Assembly (NCBI GenBank): GCA_004558305.1
Contig: SFDG01000021.1
Span: forward strand, 1 to 30,962
From: Phocaeicola plebeius
GTDB lineage: Bacteria > Bacteroidota > Bacteroidia > Bacteroidales > Bacteroidaceae
Direction of reading: 5' to 3'
Length of the DNA: 30,962 nt
Part shown: one piece after another, positions 1 to 7,481 of the stretch
Layout: every line of letters begins with the position of its first letter
Numbering within the stretch: the first letter of the stretch is position 1
Position numbers and translations under genes: made by a program
The notes under the pieces: model-generated
Seen by the model: only the letters and a program-made list of their open reading frames with translations
The model's database searches: none
Told to the model about the DNA's origin: nothing

Positions 1-1
1 G

Positions 2-511
2 CGCAAAGCTACGAATAATCAAGTCTATTTCCTACGCTATACACGTCTTTTTGGGGGGCTGCTGATTGTCTCTCAACCACGGACAATATCGGAAGAGCCA
101 GAAGATCCAGATGCAACAGGAGAAGAAAGTCAGGTCGACTGGATAGTCTATCGGTATGCAGATGTACTGACATTACTGGCAGAAGCCATTGTACGTCAAA
201 ACAATATGGTAACAGCTGAAGCCATTGACTTGCTCAATATGGTCCATACTCGCGCTGGACTGACTGCCTTTCAGGCAAGCGATTTTTCGGGAGCCGACGA
301 GTTCCTAGAAACGGTTCTGAAAGAACGTGGCCACGAGCTTTGGTTCGAAGGAGTACGCCGCTCCGACCTGATCCGTTATGGCAAGTATATCGAATACGCC
401 AGGACCTATAAAGGTTCCGTTACGGCTCAGGACTACATGACTCTGATGCCATTGCCACAGGGAATCATCGATGAGAGCAAAGGAAAAATCGCCCAGAATC
501 CAGGCTATTAA
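2..511 (+). CDS. SusD/RagB-like glycan-binding lipoprotein, C-terminal part
   Basis: This is the last ~169 codons of a SusD-family outer-membrane lipoprotein; the frame is open to the left edge, so its start lies outside the window. SusD proteins bind glycan at the cell surface and form a lid over a SusC transporter. The visible hallmarks are a RYADVL..LAEA helix, an N-x-(V/I)H-x-RAG loop, an ERGHELWFEGVRRSDLIR segment, a late LMPLPQGIID and the terminal QNPGY. These are the usual C-terminal SusD signatures. A SusC gene is expected just upstream. The genes that follow on the same strand (membrane acetyltransferase, secreted protein, GH89 enzyme) make this the distal half of a polysaccharide utilisation locus. 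The family call is secure; the ligand cannot be read from this fragment. Confidence 0.9.
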   Translation, partial: RKATNNQVYFLRYTRLFGGLLIVSQPRTISEEPEDPDATGEESQVDWIVYRYADVLTLLAEAIVRQNNMVTAEAIDLLNMVHTRAGLTAFQASDFSGADEFLETVLKERGHELWFEGVRRSDLIRYGKYIEYARTYKGSVTAQDYMTLMPLPQGIIDESKGKIAQNPGY

Positions 512-568
512 TGTCTTTTATAATTATCGCGAAGCGGGTGTGTTAAAATACAGCAGCACCTATTTTAA

Positions 569-694
569 TTGTCATTAGTAGCACAGCGAAGAAACAGCGT
601 TCGGCGGTCCGAAGGAAATAGTCAATCTAAATACATGCACTAACGCTTTATAGATTGACTTCGTCGAACATTGTTTCTTCGCTATGAATGACAA
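569..694. repeat. Interspersed palindromic repeat, copy 1
   Basis: An imperfect inverted repeat of about 126 bp fills most of the gap between the SusD gene and the acetyltransferase gene. The outer ends are TTGTCATT and AATGACAA. Further in, AGCGAAGAAACA pairs with TGTTTCTTCGCT, and AGTCAATCTA pairs with TAGATTGACT. The centre, ATACATGCACTAACGC, resembles the centres of two other copies at 15643-15720 and 22795-22884. It could fold as a long RNA hairpin and may weaken or end SusD transcription. I see no gene in this gap. Confidence 0.8.
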
Positions 695-748
695 ATAAAA
701 TGACAGGCAATTTATATTTTGACACACTCTTCTTATCACTTTTTTACT

Positions 749-1813
749 ATGCGACAACGAATAATTGCCTTGGATGTACTTCGGGGCATCACCATCGGGG
801 GGATGATTTTGGTTAACTCTCCCGGAACATGGGAACATATCTTCGCTCCTTTCCGCCATTCCGCATGGAATGGCATGACTTTTGCAGATCTCATCTTCCC
901 GTTATTTCTCTTTATGACGGGAGTCTCTATGTACATCTCCCTACAGAAGTACAATTTTATGCTCACACTTCCTCTATTTGTGAAGATACTGAAACGTACC
1001 GCACTCATTTTCTTGATAGGAATGGGAATCTATGCACTTGCCCCCTTCGGTAATATTCGCATTCTAGGAGTTCTACAGCGCATCGCCCTATGCTATGGCT
1101 GTGGTGCCGTGCTGGTTTGTTGTATCCGTCACAGCCGACTTCCCTGGATAGTGTCCATCCTGCTGTTGGGGTACTTCTTGTTATTGTTGTGGGGAAATGG
1201 CTTTGAATATGGAACTGGGAACATTCTTTCCTTGGTCGACCGCCATCTGTTGGGTATCGACCACATGTACAACGACCAGGGAATAGACCCCGAGGGAGTT
1301 CTCAGTACCTTCCCCTGTATCGCTCACGTACTTGTTGGTTTCTGCATAGGCCGTATCTGCCTGTCACCGGTAAGTGCCGATTGCCGGCTCAACCAGCTGT
1401 ATCTCTATGGAACACTCCTGCTGCTGGCCGGTTGGCTGCTCCAAGACATCTGTCCGTTGAACAAGAAAGTGTGGTCGCCCACATTTGTCTTGGTCACGTG
1501 TGGCTGCTCCACCCTTCTTCTGGCTGTCCTGTCAGCTTGTATTGATGTTACCCGGCAGTTTCGTACCATCTGGCCGTTTCAGGTGTTTGGTGCCAATTCC
1601 CTGTTTTGCTATGTCCTCAGCGAAGTGTTGTTCATTTTGCTGGATGCCATCCATCTCCAAGGAACTAGCATACACATGTTACTATACAACGGCCTTAGCA
1701 CAATCTGTGGAGACAATGCGGTTTCTTCTCTTGTGTTTGCTCTACTATTTACCGGTGTCATTTGGCTAGTAGGATACCTACTTTACCAACGAAAAATATT
1801 CATCAAATTATAA
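749..1813 (+). CDS. HGSNAT-like (DUF5009/COG4299) membrane acyltransferase
   Basis: This is a polytopic inner-membrane protein of 354 aa in the family of heparan-alpha-glucosaminide N-acetyltransferase. The human enzyme moves acetyl from acetyl-CoA across the lysosomal membrane onto terminal glucosamine. Matches to remembered HGSNAT motifs run the whole length: LDVLRG near the N-terminus, HSAWNGMTFADLIFP (residues 37-51), ILGVLQR, VDRHLLGIDHMY, IDPEGVLST, LNKKVW and a C-terminal YLLYQRKIF. His37 aligns with the histidine proposed to be catalytic in HGSNAT. About ten hydrophobic segments are visible. I chose the ATG at 749 because the longer reading frame opens with a TTG at 719. The next gene starts 6 bp after the stop, so the two are co-transcribed. 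The bacterial substrate is unproven, but the GH89 gene two places downstream is suggestive. Confidence 0.85.
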   Translation: MRQRIIALDVLRGITIGGMILVNSPGTWEHIFAPFRHSAWNGMTFADLIFPLFLFMTGVSMYISLQKYNFMLTLPLFVKILKRTALIFLIGMGIYALAPFGNIRILGVLQRIALCYGCGAVLVCCIRHSRLPWIVSILLLGYFLLLLWGNGFEYGTGNILSLVDRHLLGIDHMYNDQGIDPEGVLSTFPCIAHVLVGFCIGRICLSPVSADCRLNQLYLYGTLLLLAGWLLQDICPLNKKVWSPTFVLVTCGCSTLLLAVLSACIDVTRQFRTIWPFQVFGANSLFCYVLSEVLFILLDAIHLQGTSIHMLLYNGLSTICGDNAVSSLVFALLFTGVIWLVGYLLYQRKIFIKL

Positions 1814-1819
1814 CCTATC

Positions 1820-4216
1820 ATGAAAACTTTAACCTTTTTATTCTCAACCTGCCTGTTCTGCCTCAGTATTACAGGACAGAACATTGCCTGGAAAGGGAAA
1901 GCATGGAAGGGAAGCGTCCGCCCGAACGGATACGTGGAGCGCCTCATCTTCGAGAACAGACCTCACAACGACACCATTCCCTTCTTCACAAAGAACGAGA
2001 ATGCCGGTCCCTCCTTCTATGTTGAAAACAACGGGAAAAAGACCATCACCCAATGGACTCCGGATGGTTATCTGTCCTTTCGGAGCACCATCGACCACGT
2101 AGAATGCCGACTCTCATACCAAACATACAACGGACAGCCTGCCCTGAAAGTCACCTTGACAAACCAGGGACATACGCCTTTCCAACCCACCAAAGCTGGA
2201 TTGCGGCTGGGCATAGACACGTACATGGACAAGTACCCAGACTGGTTCGGCAAGTATTTCCCAACCCTCCTTCGCAACGAAAAGACCCACTTCTTTGGTT
2301 ACATGCAAACACCGGAAGGGCATTCTCTGGGCATCATCTCACCGGATCCCATCGCATCGTGGAGCGTGGACTACAATCTGGGCTACCAGGATCCTGCCCC
2401 CTATTGGTTCATGGGACACCGCATCGAATCGATCAATTTAGATTTGTTGAACGCTCTTCCATTGCCTTCACACCATCCACAGAACCTGTGGTGTCTCTCC
2501 CAGGGCGAAAGCCGCAGCTGGACCATTGCGTTGGTATCGATAAACACGTTGGAGCAGTTAGAGAAACAGCTACACAATGTAGCCCGGATTCCCCTCATCC
2601 AGCTACCTCAGACGACTTACAAAGCTACCGAAACCGCCGTTTTCCAGGTGTTGGCATCGGAAAAAGCACTGGTAAAGGTCTGTAACTGCCTCCAGCAAGA
2701 AATCCCCTGCCGTGCAGAGAAAAGAGGAAAAGACGTGTGGAACATTACTTGTCAACTACCCGAAACCGGACTATACACCATACAGGTGACCGATGGTGAC
2801 CAACAAGCGGAAGGCACCCTCTCCGCCCATGCTCCCTGGCGGTGGACACTAGAACAGGCCCGCAAAGGAGCACTGCGATACCATCAGAAACCAACTTCGC
2901 ACGTAGAGAGCTGGTACGGCTTCCATTCCGCCTTCCTTGCTGCCCGCTATTTCCCGCAGGCAGACATCGACCGGCCACTGAATGACCGCTTCGACCGAAT
3001 ATTCGAACAGTTGCATACCCCCGCCCCGAGAAAGCCGAAACACTATGCCTCACGTATCCAGAACACAGCCTGCACCATTGGTATGCTGGTAGATAAATTT
3101 CAGGCTTTCGGCAAAGAAGATGATTTGCAGAAAGCTGCAGAGCTGGCAGACTGGCTCATACAGACCTGGCAGCGCGAGGACGGTGCCTACATGAACCACG
3201 GAACCGTCTATACCAGTGTCATCTACATAGCCAAGAGCATCCTGGAGCTGACCCTTGCTGAACAAGAACTGGGTGTAACATCCGACGCATGGGCAGAGAA
3301 TGCCCGACGTCACTATGCATCTGCCAAGCGTGCCATCGACCAGTTAGTTGCTGCAAAAGGCAACTTCCAGACAGAAGGAGAAATCACTTTTGAGGACGGC
3401 ATGATTGCCTGTTCCGCCCTCCAAATGGGTATGCTGGGACTGATGCAGCAGGACGAACAGGCAAGGAAGCACTACACAGAAGCCATGCTACAGGTGCTGA
3501 ACAGCCACGACTGCCTGGCACAACTCAAAGTTCCCGATGCCCGTCGCCGTGGAGGAACCATGCGCTACTGGGAAGCACAGTATGACGTGCAGATGCTCCC
3601 GAATATGTTCAACTCGCCTCACGGATGGAGCGGATGGCGGGCTTATGCCACCTATTATGCATATCTGCTGACAGGGAACGAACGCTGGCTACAGGAAAGC
3701 TACAACGCAACCGGTGCCTTCTCACACCTCATCGATTATCCCAGCGGACAACTGAGATGGGCATTCGTCGTCGATCCGTACTTAGTGGTGGAACAAGCCT
3801 GCAGTGCAGACACACATTTCACCGCTGATTCGGTCAGCTTTGGCAACCCCCATCCGAAACTGTACGATACCCGTAAGTTCGTCATCGGAGAGCAATACGT
3901 CAACATGATTAGCGACTGGCAGACCATCAACACCCAAGACAACGACGTACACGAGCTGTTCAAGTTCATGGGAGAGGCCATGCTGACCAATGCCTTCGTG
4001 GTGGAACGAGCCGACGGTACCCTAAAGGGCTACAACTGTCAGGTAGAACAGAAAGGGGACAGAATTACCATCAAAGCTCACGAAAAGCAAATGAAAAATT
4101 TGCATTGTAACCTGAAAAAGTCTTACTTTGTGTCCTTCGATGGCCAGCAAAGGAAACTGAATGCCGGTTTCATGGGATGGGCATTCGGGAAAGACTATTA
4201 TCAACCACTAAATTAA
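1820..4216 (+). CDS. Secreted protein of unknown function, probable beta-sandwich plus alpha/alpha-toroid enzyme
   Basis: A 798-aa protein that I cannot place in a named family. It opens with a signal peptide (MKTLTFLFSTCLFCLSITGQ) and no lipobox, so it is probably periplasmic. Residues ~25-340 look beta-rich. Residues ~345-700 read as repeated amphipathic helix pairs with aromatic and acidic residues in the loops (ESWYGFH, QREDGAYMNHG, FEDGMIACSA, MRYWEAQYD, MFNSPHGWSGWRAYATYYAYLLTG). That is the look of six-hairpin glycosidases and related lyases. A final beta-rich part (~705-798) follows. It sits 6 bp after the HGSNAT-like gene and 7 bp before the GH89 gene, so it probably acts on the same glycan. 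A glycoside hydrolase or polysaccharide lyase is the best guess; the catalytic residues are unknown. Confidence 0.7.
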   Translation: MKTLTFLFSTCLFCLSITGQNIAWKGKAWKGSVRPNGYVERLIFENRPHNDTIPFFTKNENAGPSFYVENNGKKTITQWTPDGYLSFRSTIDHVECRLSYQTYNGQPALKVTLTNQGHTPFQPTKAGLRLGIDTYMDKYPDWFGKYFPTLLRNEKTHFFGYMQTPEGHSLGIISPDPIASWSVDYNLGYQDPAPYWFMGHRIESINLDLLNALPLPSHHPQNLWCLSQGESRSWTIALVSINTLEQLEKQLHNVARIPLIQLPQTTYKATETAVFQVLASEKALVKVCNCLQQEIPCRAEKRGKDVWNITCQLPETGLYTIQVTDGDQQAEGTLSAHAPWRWTLEQARKGALRYHQKPTSHVESWYGFHSAFLAARYFPQADIDRPLNDRFDRIFEQLHTPAPRKPKHYASRIQNTACTIGMLVDKFQAFGKEDDLQKAAELADWLIQTWQREDGAYMNHGTVYTSVIYIAKSILELTLAEQELGVTSDAWAENARRHYASAKRAIDQLVAAKGNFQTEGEITFEDGMIACSALQMGMLGLMQQDEQARKHYTEAMLQVLNSHDCLAQLKVPDARRRGGTMRYWEAQYDVQMLPNMFNSPHGWSGWRAYATYYAYLLTGNERWLQESYNATGAFSHLIDYPSGQLRWAFVVDPYLVVEQACSADTHFTADSVSFGNPHPKLYDTRKFVIGEQYVNMISDWQTINTQDNDVHELFKFMGEAMLTNAFVVERADGTLKGYNCQVEQKGDRITIKAHEKQMKNLHCNLKKSYFVSFDGQQRKLNAGFMGWAFGKDYYQPLN

Positions 4217-4223
4217 ATACATC

Positions 4224-6377
4224 ATGAAAAAGACATTCATTCTTCTCTGCCTGCTCGGCGTTGCCGCCCTCTGTCACTCCGCCTCCCCTGTCCAGGGACT
4301 GCTGGAACGTATCGACAAAGGTGCCTCCCGCAAGTTCATCATCGAACAGACCCGTAGCAGCTGCGATTTCTTCGAACTGGACTACCGCAACGGAAAGCCC
4401 GTTGTCAGAGGGAACAACCCGGTCAGCATTGCCACGGGCATTAACTGGTACCTGAAATATTATGCCGGCATCCATCTGAGCTGGAACCAAATGCAGGCCA
4501 AACTGCCCGATACGATGCCCGTTGTACCGCAAAAGGAACGGCACGAAACGAACCTGTCCTTGCGCTACGACTTCAACTACTGCACCCACTCGTACACCAT
4601 GGCCTTCTGGGACTGGCCGCGCTGGGAGCAGGAAATCGACTGGATGGCCTTGCACGGCATCAACCTGCCGCTCTGCATTGCCGGTACCGGCAGTGTCTGG
4701 CGGGCCGTGCTGACCAAGCTGGGCTACTCGAAAGAGGAAGTCAACGAGTTTGTGGCCGGACCGGCTTTCCAGGGCTGGTGGCTGATGAACAACCTGGAAG
4801 GATGGGGAGGACCCAATCCGGATGCCTGGTACGACCAGCAGGAACAGCTGCAACGGAACATCCTGAAACGGATGCGCGAATTCGGCATCGAACCGGTCCT
4901 GCCCGGCTACTCGGGAATGCTCCCTTCGAATGCCAAGGAAAAGCTGGGACTCGATGTGGCAGACCCCGGACGATGGAACGGCTATCGCCGTCCTGCTTTC
5001 CTGCAGCCTGAAGACGAGAATTTCCAGCGCATCGCCCAACTCTACTACAAGGAGCTGACACGCCTGTACGGGAAGGCCAACTACTACAGCATGGACCCCT
5101 TCCATGAAGGGGGCAATGCCCGCGGCGTAGACCTCGGTGCAGCAGGGAAGGCTATCTGGCAGGCCATGAAAGCCGCCAACCCGAAAGCTGCCTGGGTGGC
5201 CCAGGCATGGGGGGCATGTCCCTACGATGCCATGATCAAGGACCTGCCGGCAGGTGACCTGGTAGTCCTCGACCTGTTCTCGGAAAGCCGGCCGCAATGG
5301 GGCGACACGGCCTATAAATGGACCCGCAAGCAAGGATTCCGCCAGCACGACTGGCTCTACTGCATGCTGCTCAACTTCGGCGGCAATGTGGGACTGCACG
5401 GCAAGATGAAACATGTCATCGAGGAGTTCTACAAGGCCCGCGAAAGCGATTTCGGCCACACGCTCAAGGGAGTGGGAATGACCATGGAAGGTACGGAAAA
5501 CAATCCGGTCATGTACGAGCTGCTGACGGAACTGCCCTGGCGTGAACAGGCGTTCGACAAGGACGAGTGGCTGAAGGGGTATATCAAGGCCCGCTACGGA
5601 CAGTCGCACCCCGATGTGGAAGCCGGCTGGCTGACATTGAGCAACACCATCTATGCCTGTCCCGACCTGTCCACCCAGCAGGGGACTCACGAATCGGTGC
5701 TCTGTGCACGTCCTTCCCTGCAAGTCTATCAGGTCTCCACATGGTCGGAAATGGAAGACTACTACGAACCGATGGACATTATCCGTGCGGCGGGGCAGTT
5801 CGTGAAGGCCGCCGATGCCTTCCGCGGCAATGCCAACTTCGAATACGATCTGGTGGACATTGTCCGTCAGGCCGTGGCTGAAAAAGGACGGCTGGTCTAT
5901 CCCATCGTCGTGTCGTCGTACAAGGCTGCCGACCTGCCGCTCTTCAAGGCCGCTTCCGAACGGTTCCTCCAGCTCATCCAACTGCAGGACCGGCTGCTCG
6001 CTACGCAGCCGCTCTTCAAGGTGGGCCGATGGATTGACTATGCACGCCGGATGGGAACTGCCCCCGAAGAAAAAGACCTCTACGAATGGAATGCACGCGT
6101 GCAGGTCACCACATGGGGCAACCGACTGGCTGCCGACCGGGGAGGGCTGCATGACTACGGACACAAGGAATGGAACGGCCTGTTGCGCGACTTCTACTAC
6201 CTGCGCTGGAAGACCTATTTCGACGAGCTGACCCACCGGCTGGAAGGGCAGGCTCCGAAAGAGATTGATTTCTATGCCCTCGAAGAAGCGTGGACACTGC
6301 AACATAACCCCTACCCTGCCGAGGCCGAAGGCAATGCCATCGACACCGCCTGCGAGGTCTACCGGGCACTGCAATAA
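4224..6377 (+). CDS. GH89 alpha-N-acetylglucosaminidase
   Basis: The product is a 717-aa exported glycosidase of family GH89, homologous to lysosomal NAGLU, which removes terminal alpha-linked GlcNAc from heparan sulfate or alpha-GlcNAc-capped mucin glycans. A signal peptide (MKKTFILLCLLGVAALCHS) is followed by an N-terminal domain to ~110, a catalytic barrel at ~113-450 (RYDFNYCTHSYTMAFWDW, HGINLPL, NNLEGWGGP) and a helical C-terminal domain. Glu295 in MDPFHEGG and Glu422 in MTMEGTENNPV match the acid/base and nucleophile positions of the family. The length is usual for Bacteroides enzymes. It is the last gene of the plus-strand PUL operon. No hairpin facing this strand with a good T-run is seen right after it. 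Confidence 0.93.
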   Translation: MKKTFILLCLLGVAALCHSASPVQGLLERIDKGASRKFIIEQTRSSCDFFELDYRNGKPVVRGNNPVSIATGINWYLKYYAGIHLSWNQMQAKLPDTMPVVPQKERHETNLSLRYDFNYCTHSYTMAFWDWPRWEQEIDWMALHGINLPLCIAGTGSVWRAVLTKLGYSKEEVNEFVAGPAFQGWWLMNNLEGWGGPNPDAWYDQQEQLQRNILKRMREFGIEPVLPGYSGMLPSNAKEKLGLDVADPGRWNGYRRPAFLQPEDENFQRIAQLYYKELTRLYGKANYYSMDPFHEGGNARGVDLGAAGKAIWQAMKAANPKAAWVAQAWGACPYDAMIKDLPAGDLVVLDLFSESRPQWGDTAYKWTRKQGFRQHDWLYCMLLNFGGNVGLHGKMKHVIEEFYKARESDFGHTLKGVGMTMEGTENNPVMYELLTELPWREQAFDKDEWLKGYIKARYGQSHPDVEAGWLTLSNTIYACPDLSTQQGTHESVLCARPSLQVYQVSTWSEMEDYYEPMDIIRAAGQFVKAADAFRGNANFEYDLVDIVRQAVAEKGRLVYPIVVSSYKAADLPLFKAASERFLQLIQLQDRLLATQPLFKVGRWIDYARRMGTAPEEKDLYEWNARVQVTTWGNRLAADRGGLHDYGHKEWNGLLRDFYYLRWKTYFDELTHRLEGQAPKEIDFYALEEAWTLQHNPYPAEAEGNAIDTACEVYRALQ

Positions 6378-6401
6378 GGGAAGCGGGAAACGACAGGGCA
6401 T

Positions 6402-6426
6402 AAAAAAAGGAGTACCGCTGTACTCC
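6402..6426 (-). terminator. Intrinsic terminator of the small RNA
   Basis: A perfect 7-bp stem, GGAGTAC/GTACTCC with a 4-nt loop, is followed on the minus strand by seven T residues (the A-run at 6402-6408). On the plus strand no good T-run follows, so it works mainly for the minus-strand transcript, although it may also slow read-through from the GH89 gene. Confidence 0.8.
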
Positions 6427-6466
6427 AACCTTTGTTAACCTTAAATCTAATACTATGAAAAACACG
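6402..6466 (-). ncRNA. Putative short regulatory RNA (about 65 nt)
   Basis: A minus-strand promoter at 6470-6500 faces an intrinsic terminator only ~65 nt away. The transcript would run from about 6465 to 6402 and holds no reading frame of note. Its unpaired 5' part is the exact antisense of a stretch that looks like the leader and start codon of a typical Bacteroidales exported protein (TAATACTATGAAAAAC). It could therefore pair with translation-start regions of such mRNAs. Small RNAs that repress susC-type messages are known in Bacteroides; membership of a known family is not established here. Confidence 0.6.
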
Positions 6467-6469
6467 ATG

Positions 6470-6500
6470 CAAAGGTACGTATTCCTGGATTTTCTGCAAG
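6470..6500 (-). promoter_or_regulatory. Promoter of the putative small RNA
   Basis: Read on the minus strand: a -33 element CTTG (6497-6500), a spacer of exactly 19 bp, and a -7 element TACCTTTG (6470-6477). This fits the Bacteroidota consensus TTTG-N19-TAnnTTTG with one mismatch in the -33 box. Confidence 0.7.
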
Positions 6501-6601
6501 TTTTCCAAGAAAAATCGTATGTTCTATAACATGATTTAAGGGATTCCTCAAGCAGATACAAGGTTGTTAACACATCCGTCTTGAAATATCACCGAATCAG
6601 T

Positions 6602-6632
6602 TTTTCCGTTCGGATTATTTCGCGTATATTTG
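6602..6632 (+). promoter_or_regulatory. Promoter of the DUF2461 gene
   Basis: A perfect -7 box TATATTTG (6625-6632) lies 24 bp before the start codon, with a weak T-rich -33 region (TTTT at 6602-6605) 19 bp further up. The leader would be about 18 nt. Confidence 0.6.
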
Positions 6633-6655
6633 GGGACCCATAAAATCATGTAACG

Positions 6656-7363
6656 ATGAAAGAACTGATACATTTCCTGCGCGACCTGCAGCAGCACAAC
6701 CACCGCGAATGGTTCAACGACAACAAGTCACGCTATCTGGAAAACCAACAGAAGTGGAACGCGTTCTGCGAAGAGCTGATCCGGGAAATCGGCAAGTTCG
6801 ACACCGACATCGCCGGCCTGACCTTGCGCGACTGCACCTATCGCATTTACCGCGACACCCGTTTCAGCAGCGACAAGTCGCCTTATAAGACGCATTTCGG
6901 TGTGTTCATGGCCCCCGGAGGGAAAAAGTCCATGCACGCCGGCTACTACTTCCATGTAGGTACCGGCGAAGAAGACGGCTATCCGCAGGCCCACATGCTG
7001 GCAGCTGGCAACTATTGCTACGACCCGAAGGCAGTGAAGCTGCTACGGGAAGACATCCGTGACCGTTGGGAGGAGTTCAGCCAGACCGTGCTGGGAAGCG
7101 TTGACCCGTGTTTTGCTGTCGATTGGGAAGACACCCTGAAAAAGGTACCTCGCGGCTACGATGCCTCGGCCCCATATGCCGACTGGATGCGACTGAAGAA
7201 TTATTGTCTGTGCGCCTATGTGGACAACGATTTTGTCTGCGCCCCCCACCTGCCGCAACGGGTGGCCGCCCTGTTCCGGACCACACAGGCCTTCAACCGT
7301 TTTATCAACCGAGGAGTAGACTATGCCCTTCAGGAAGCCAGGGACGGTGAAAAGCGGCTGTAA
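6656..7363 (+). CDS. DUF2461 family protein (TIGR02453 type)
   Basis: A soluble cytoplasmic protein of 235 aa with no signal peptide. The family is recognised by the opening LxxFLRDLQQHNHREWFNDNKSRY, then RIYRDTRFSSDKSPYKTHFG at residues ~63-82, MHAGYYFHV, and a C-terminal region with conserved aromatic residues. The length is normal for DUF2461. The biochemical function of the family is not known. It has its own promoter, and a second perfect promoter for the efflux operon follows it, so it is probably a separate transcription unit. No link to the flanking glycan genes is visible. Confidence 0.9.
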   Translation: MKELIHFLRDLQQHNHREWFNDNKSRYLENQQKWNAFCEELIREIGKFDTDIAGLTLRDCTYRIYRDTRFSSDKSPYKTHFGVFMAPGGKKSMHAGYYFHVGTGEEDGYPQAHMLAAGNYCYDPKAVKLLREDIRDRWEEFSQTVLGSVDPCFAVDWEDTLKKVPRGYDASAPYADWMRLKNYCLCAYVDNDFVCAPHLPQRVAALFRTTQAFNRFINRGVDYALQEARDGEKRL

Positions 7364-7395
7364 ACGGATAAAAGGCAGGAAGTCCCCGTACATTT

Positions 7396-7426
7396 TTTGT
7401 CTGTTCCAAACTTTTTCCTACCTTTG
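7396..7426 (+). promoter_or_regulatory. Perfect Bacteroidota promoter of the efflux operon
   Basis: TTTG (7396-7399), a 19-bp spacer and TACCTTTG (7419-7426) match the -33/-7 consensus without a mismatch. The predicted transcript start, near 7432, leaves a ~50-nt leader with an A-rich stretch just before the ATG at 7482. Confidence 0.85.
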
Positions 7427-7481
7427 TTGTTATTTATTCAGTGAACCAAACAGGAACTACGAACAGAAAGGAAAGAACGAT

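Noticed and set aside
719..748. Upstream TTG start for the HGSNAT-like protein
   Set aside because: TTG starts are uncommon here and the ten extra residues are not part of the family; the ATG at 749 begins right before the conserved LDVLRG.
4170..6428. Open minus-strand frame of 752 codons opposite GH89
   Set aside because: It is exactly antisense to a gene with catalytic motifs, has no start signals and its translation is low-complexity. It arises from GC-rich codon use in the sense gene.
6455..6529. 24-codon plus-strand frame starting ATGAAAAACACG with a gene-like leader
   Set aside because: The same bases form a minus-strand promoter and small RNA, and the peptide shows no signal peptide or family. 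The leader-like look is better explained as the complement of the antisense RNA.
7323..7481. Upstream start for the RND adaptor inside DUF2461
   Set aside because: It lies before the perfect promoter and would bury the lipoprotein signal peptide.
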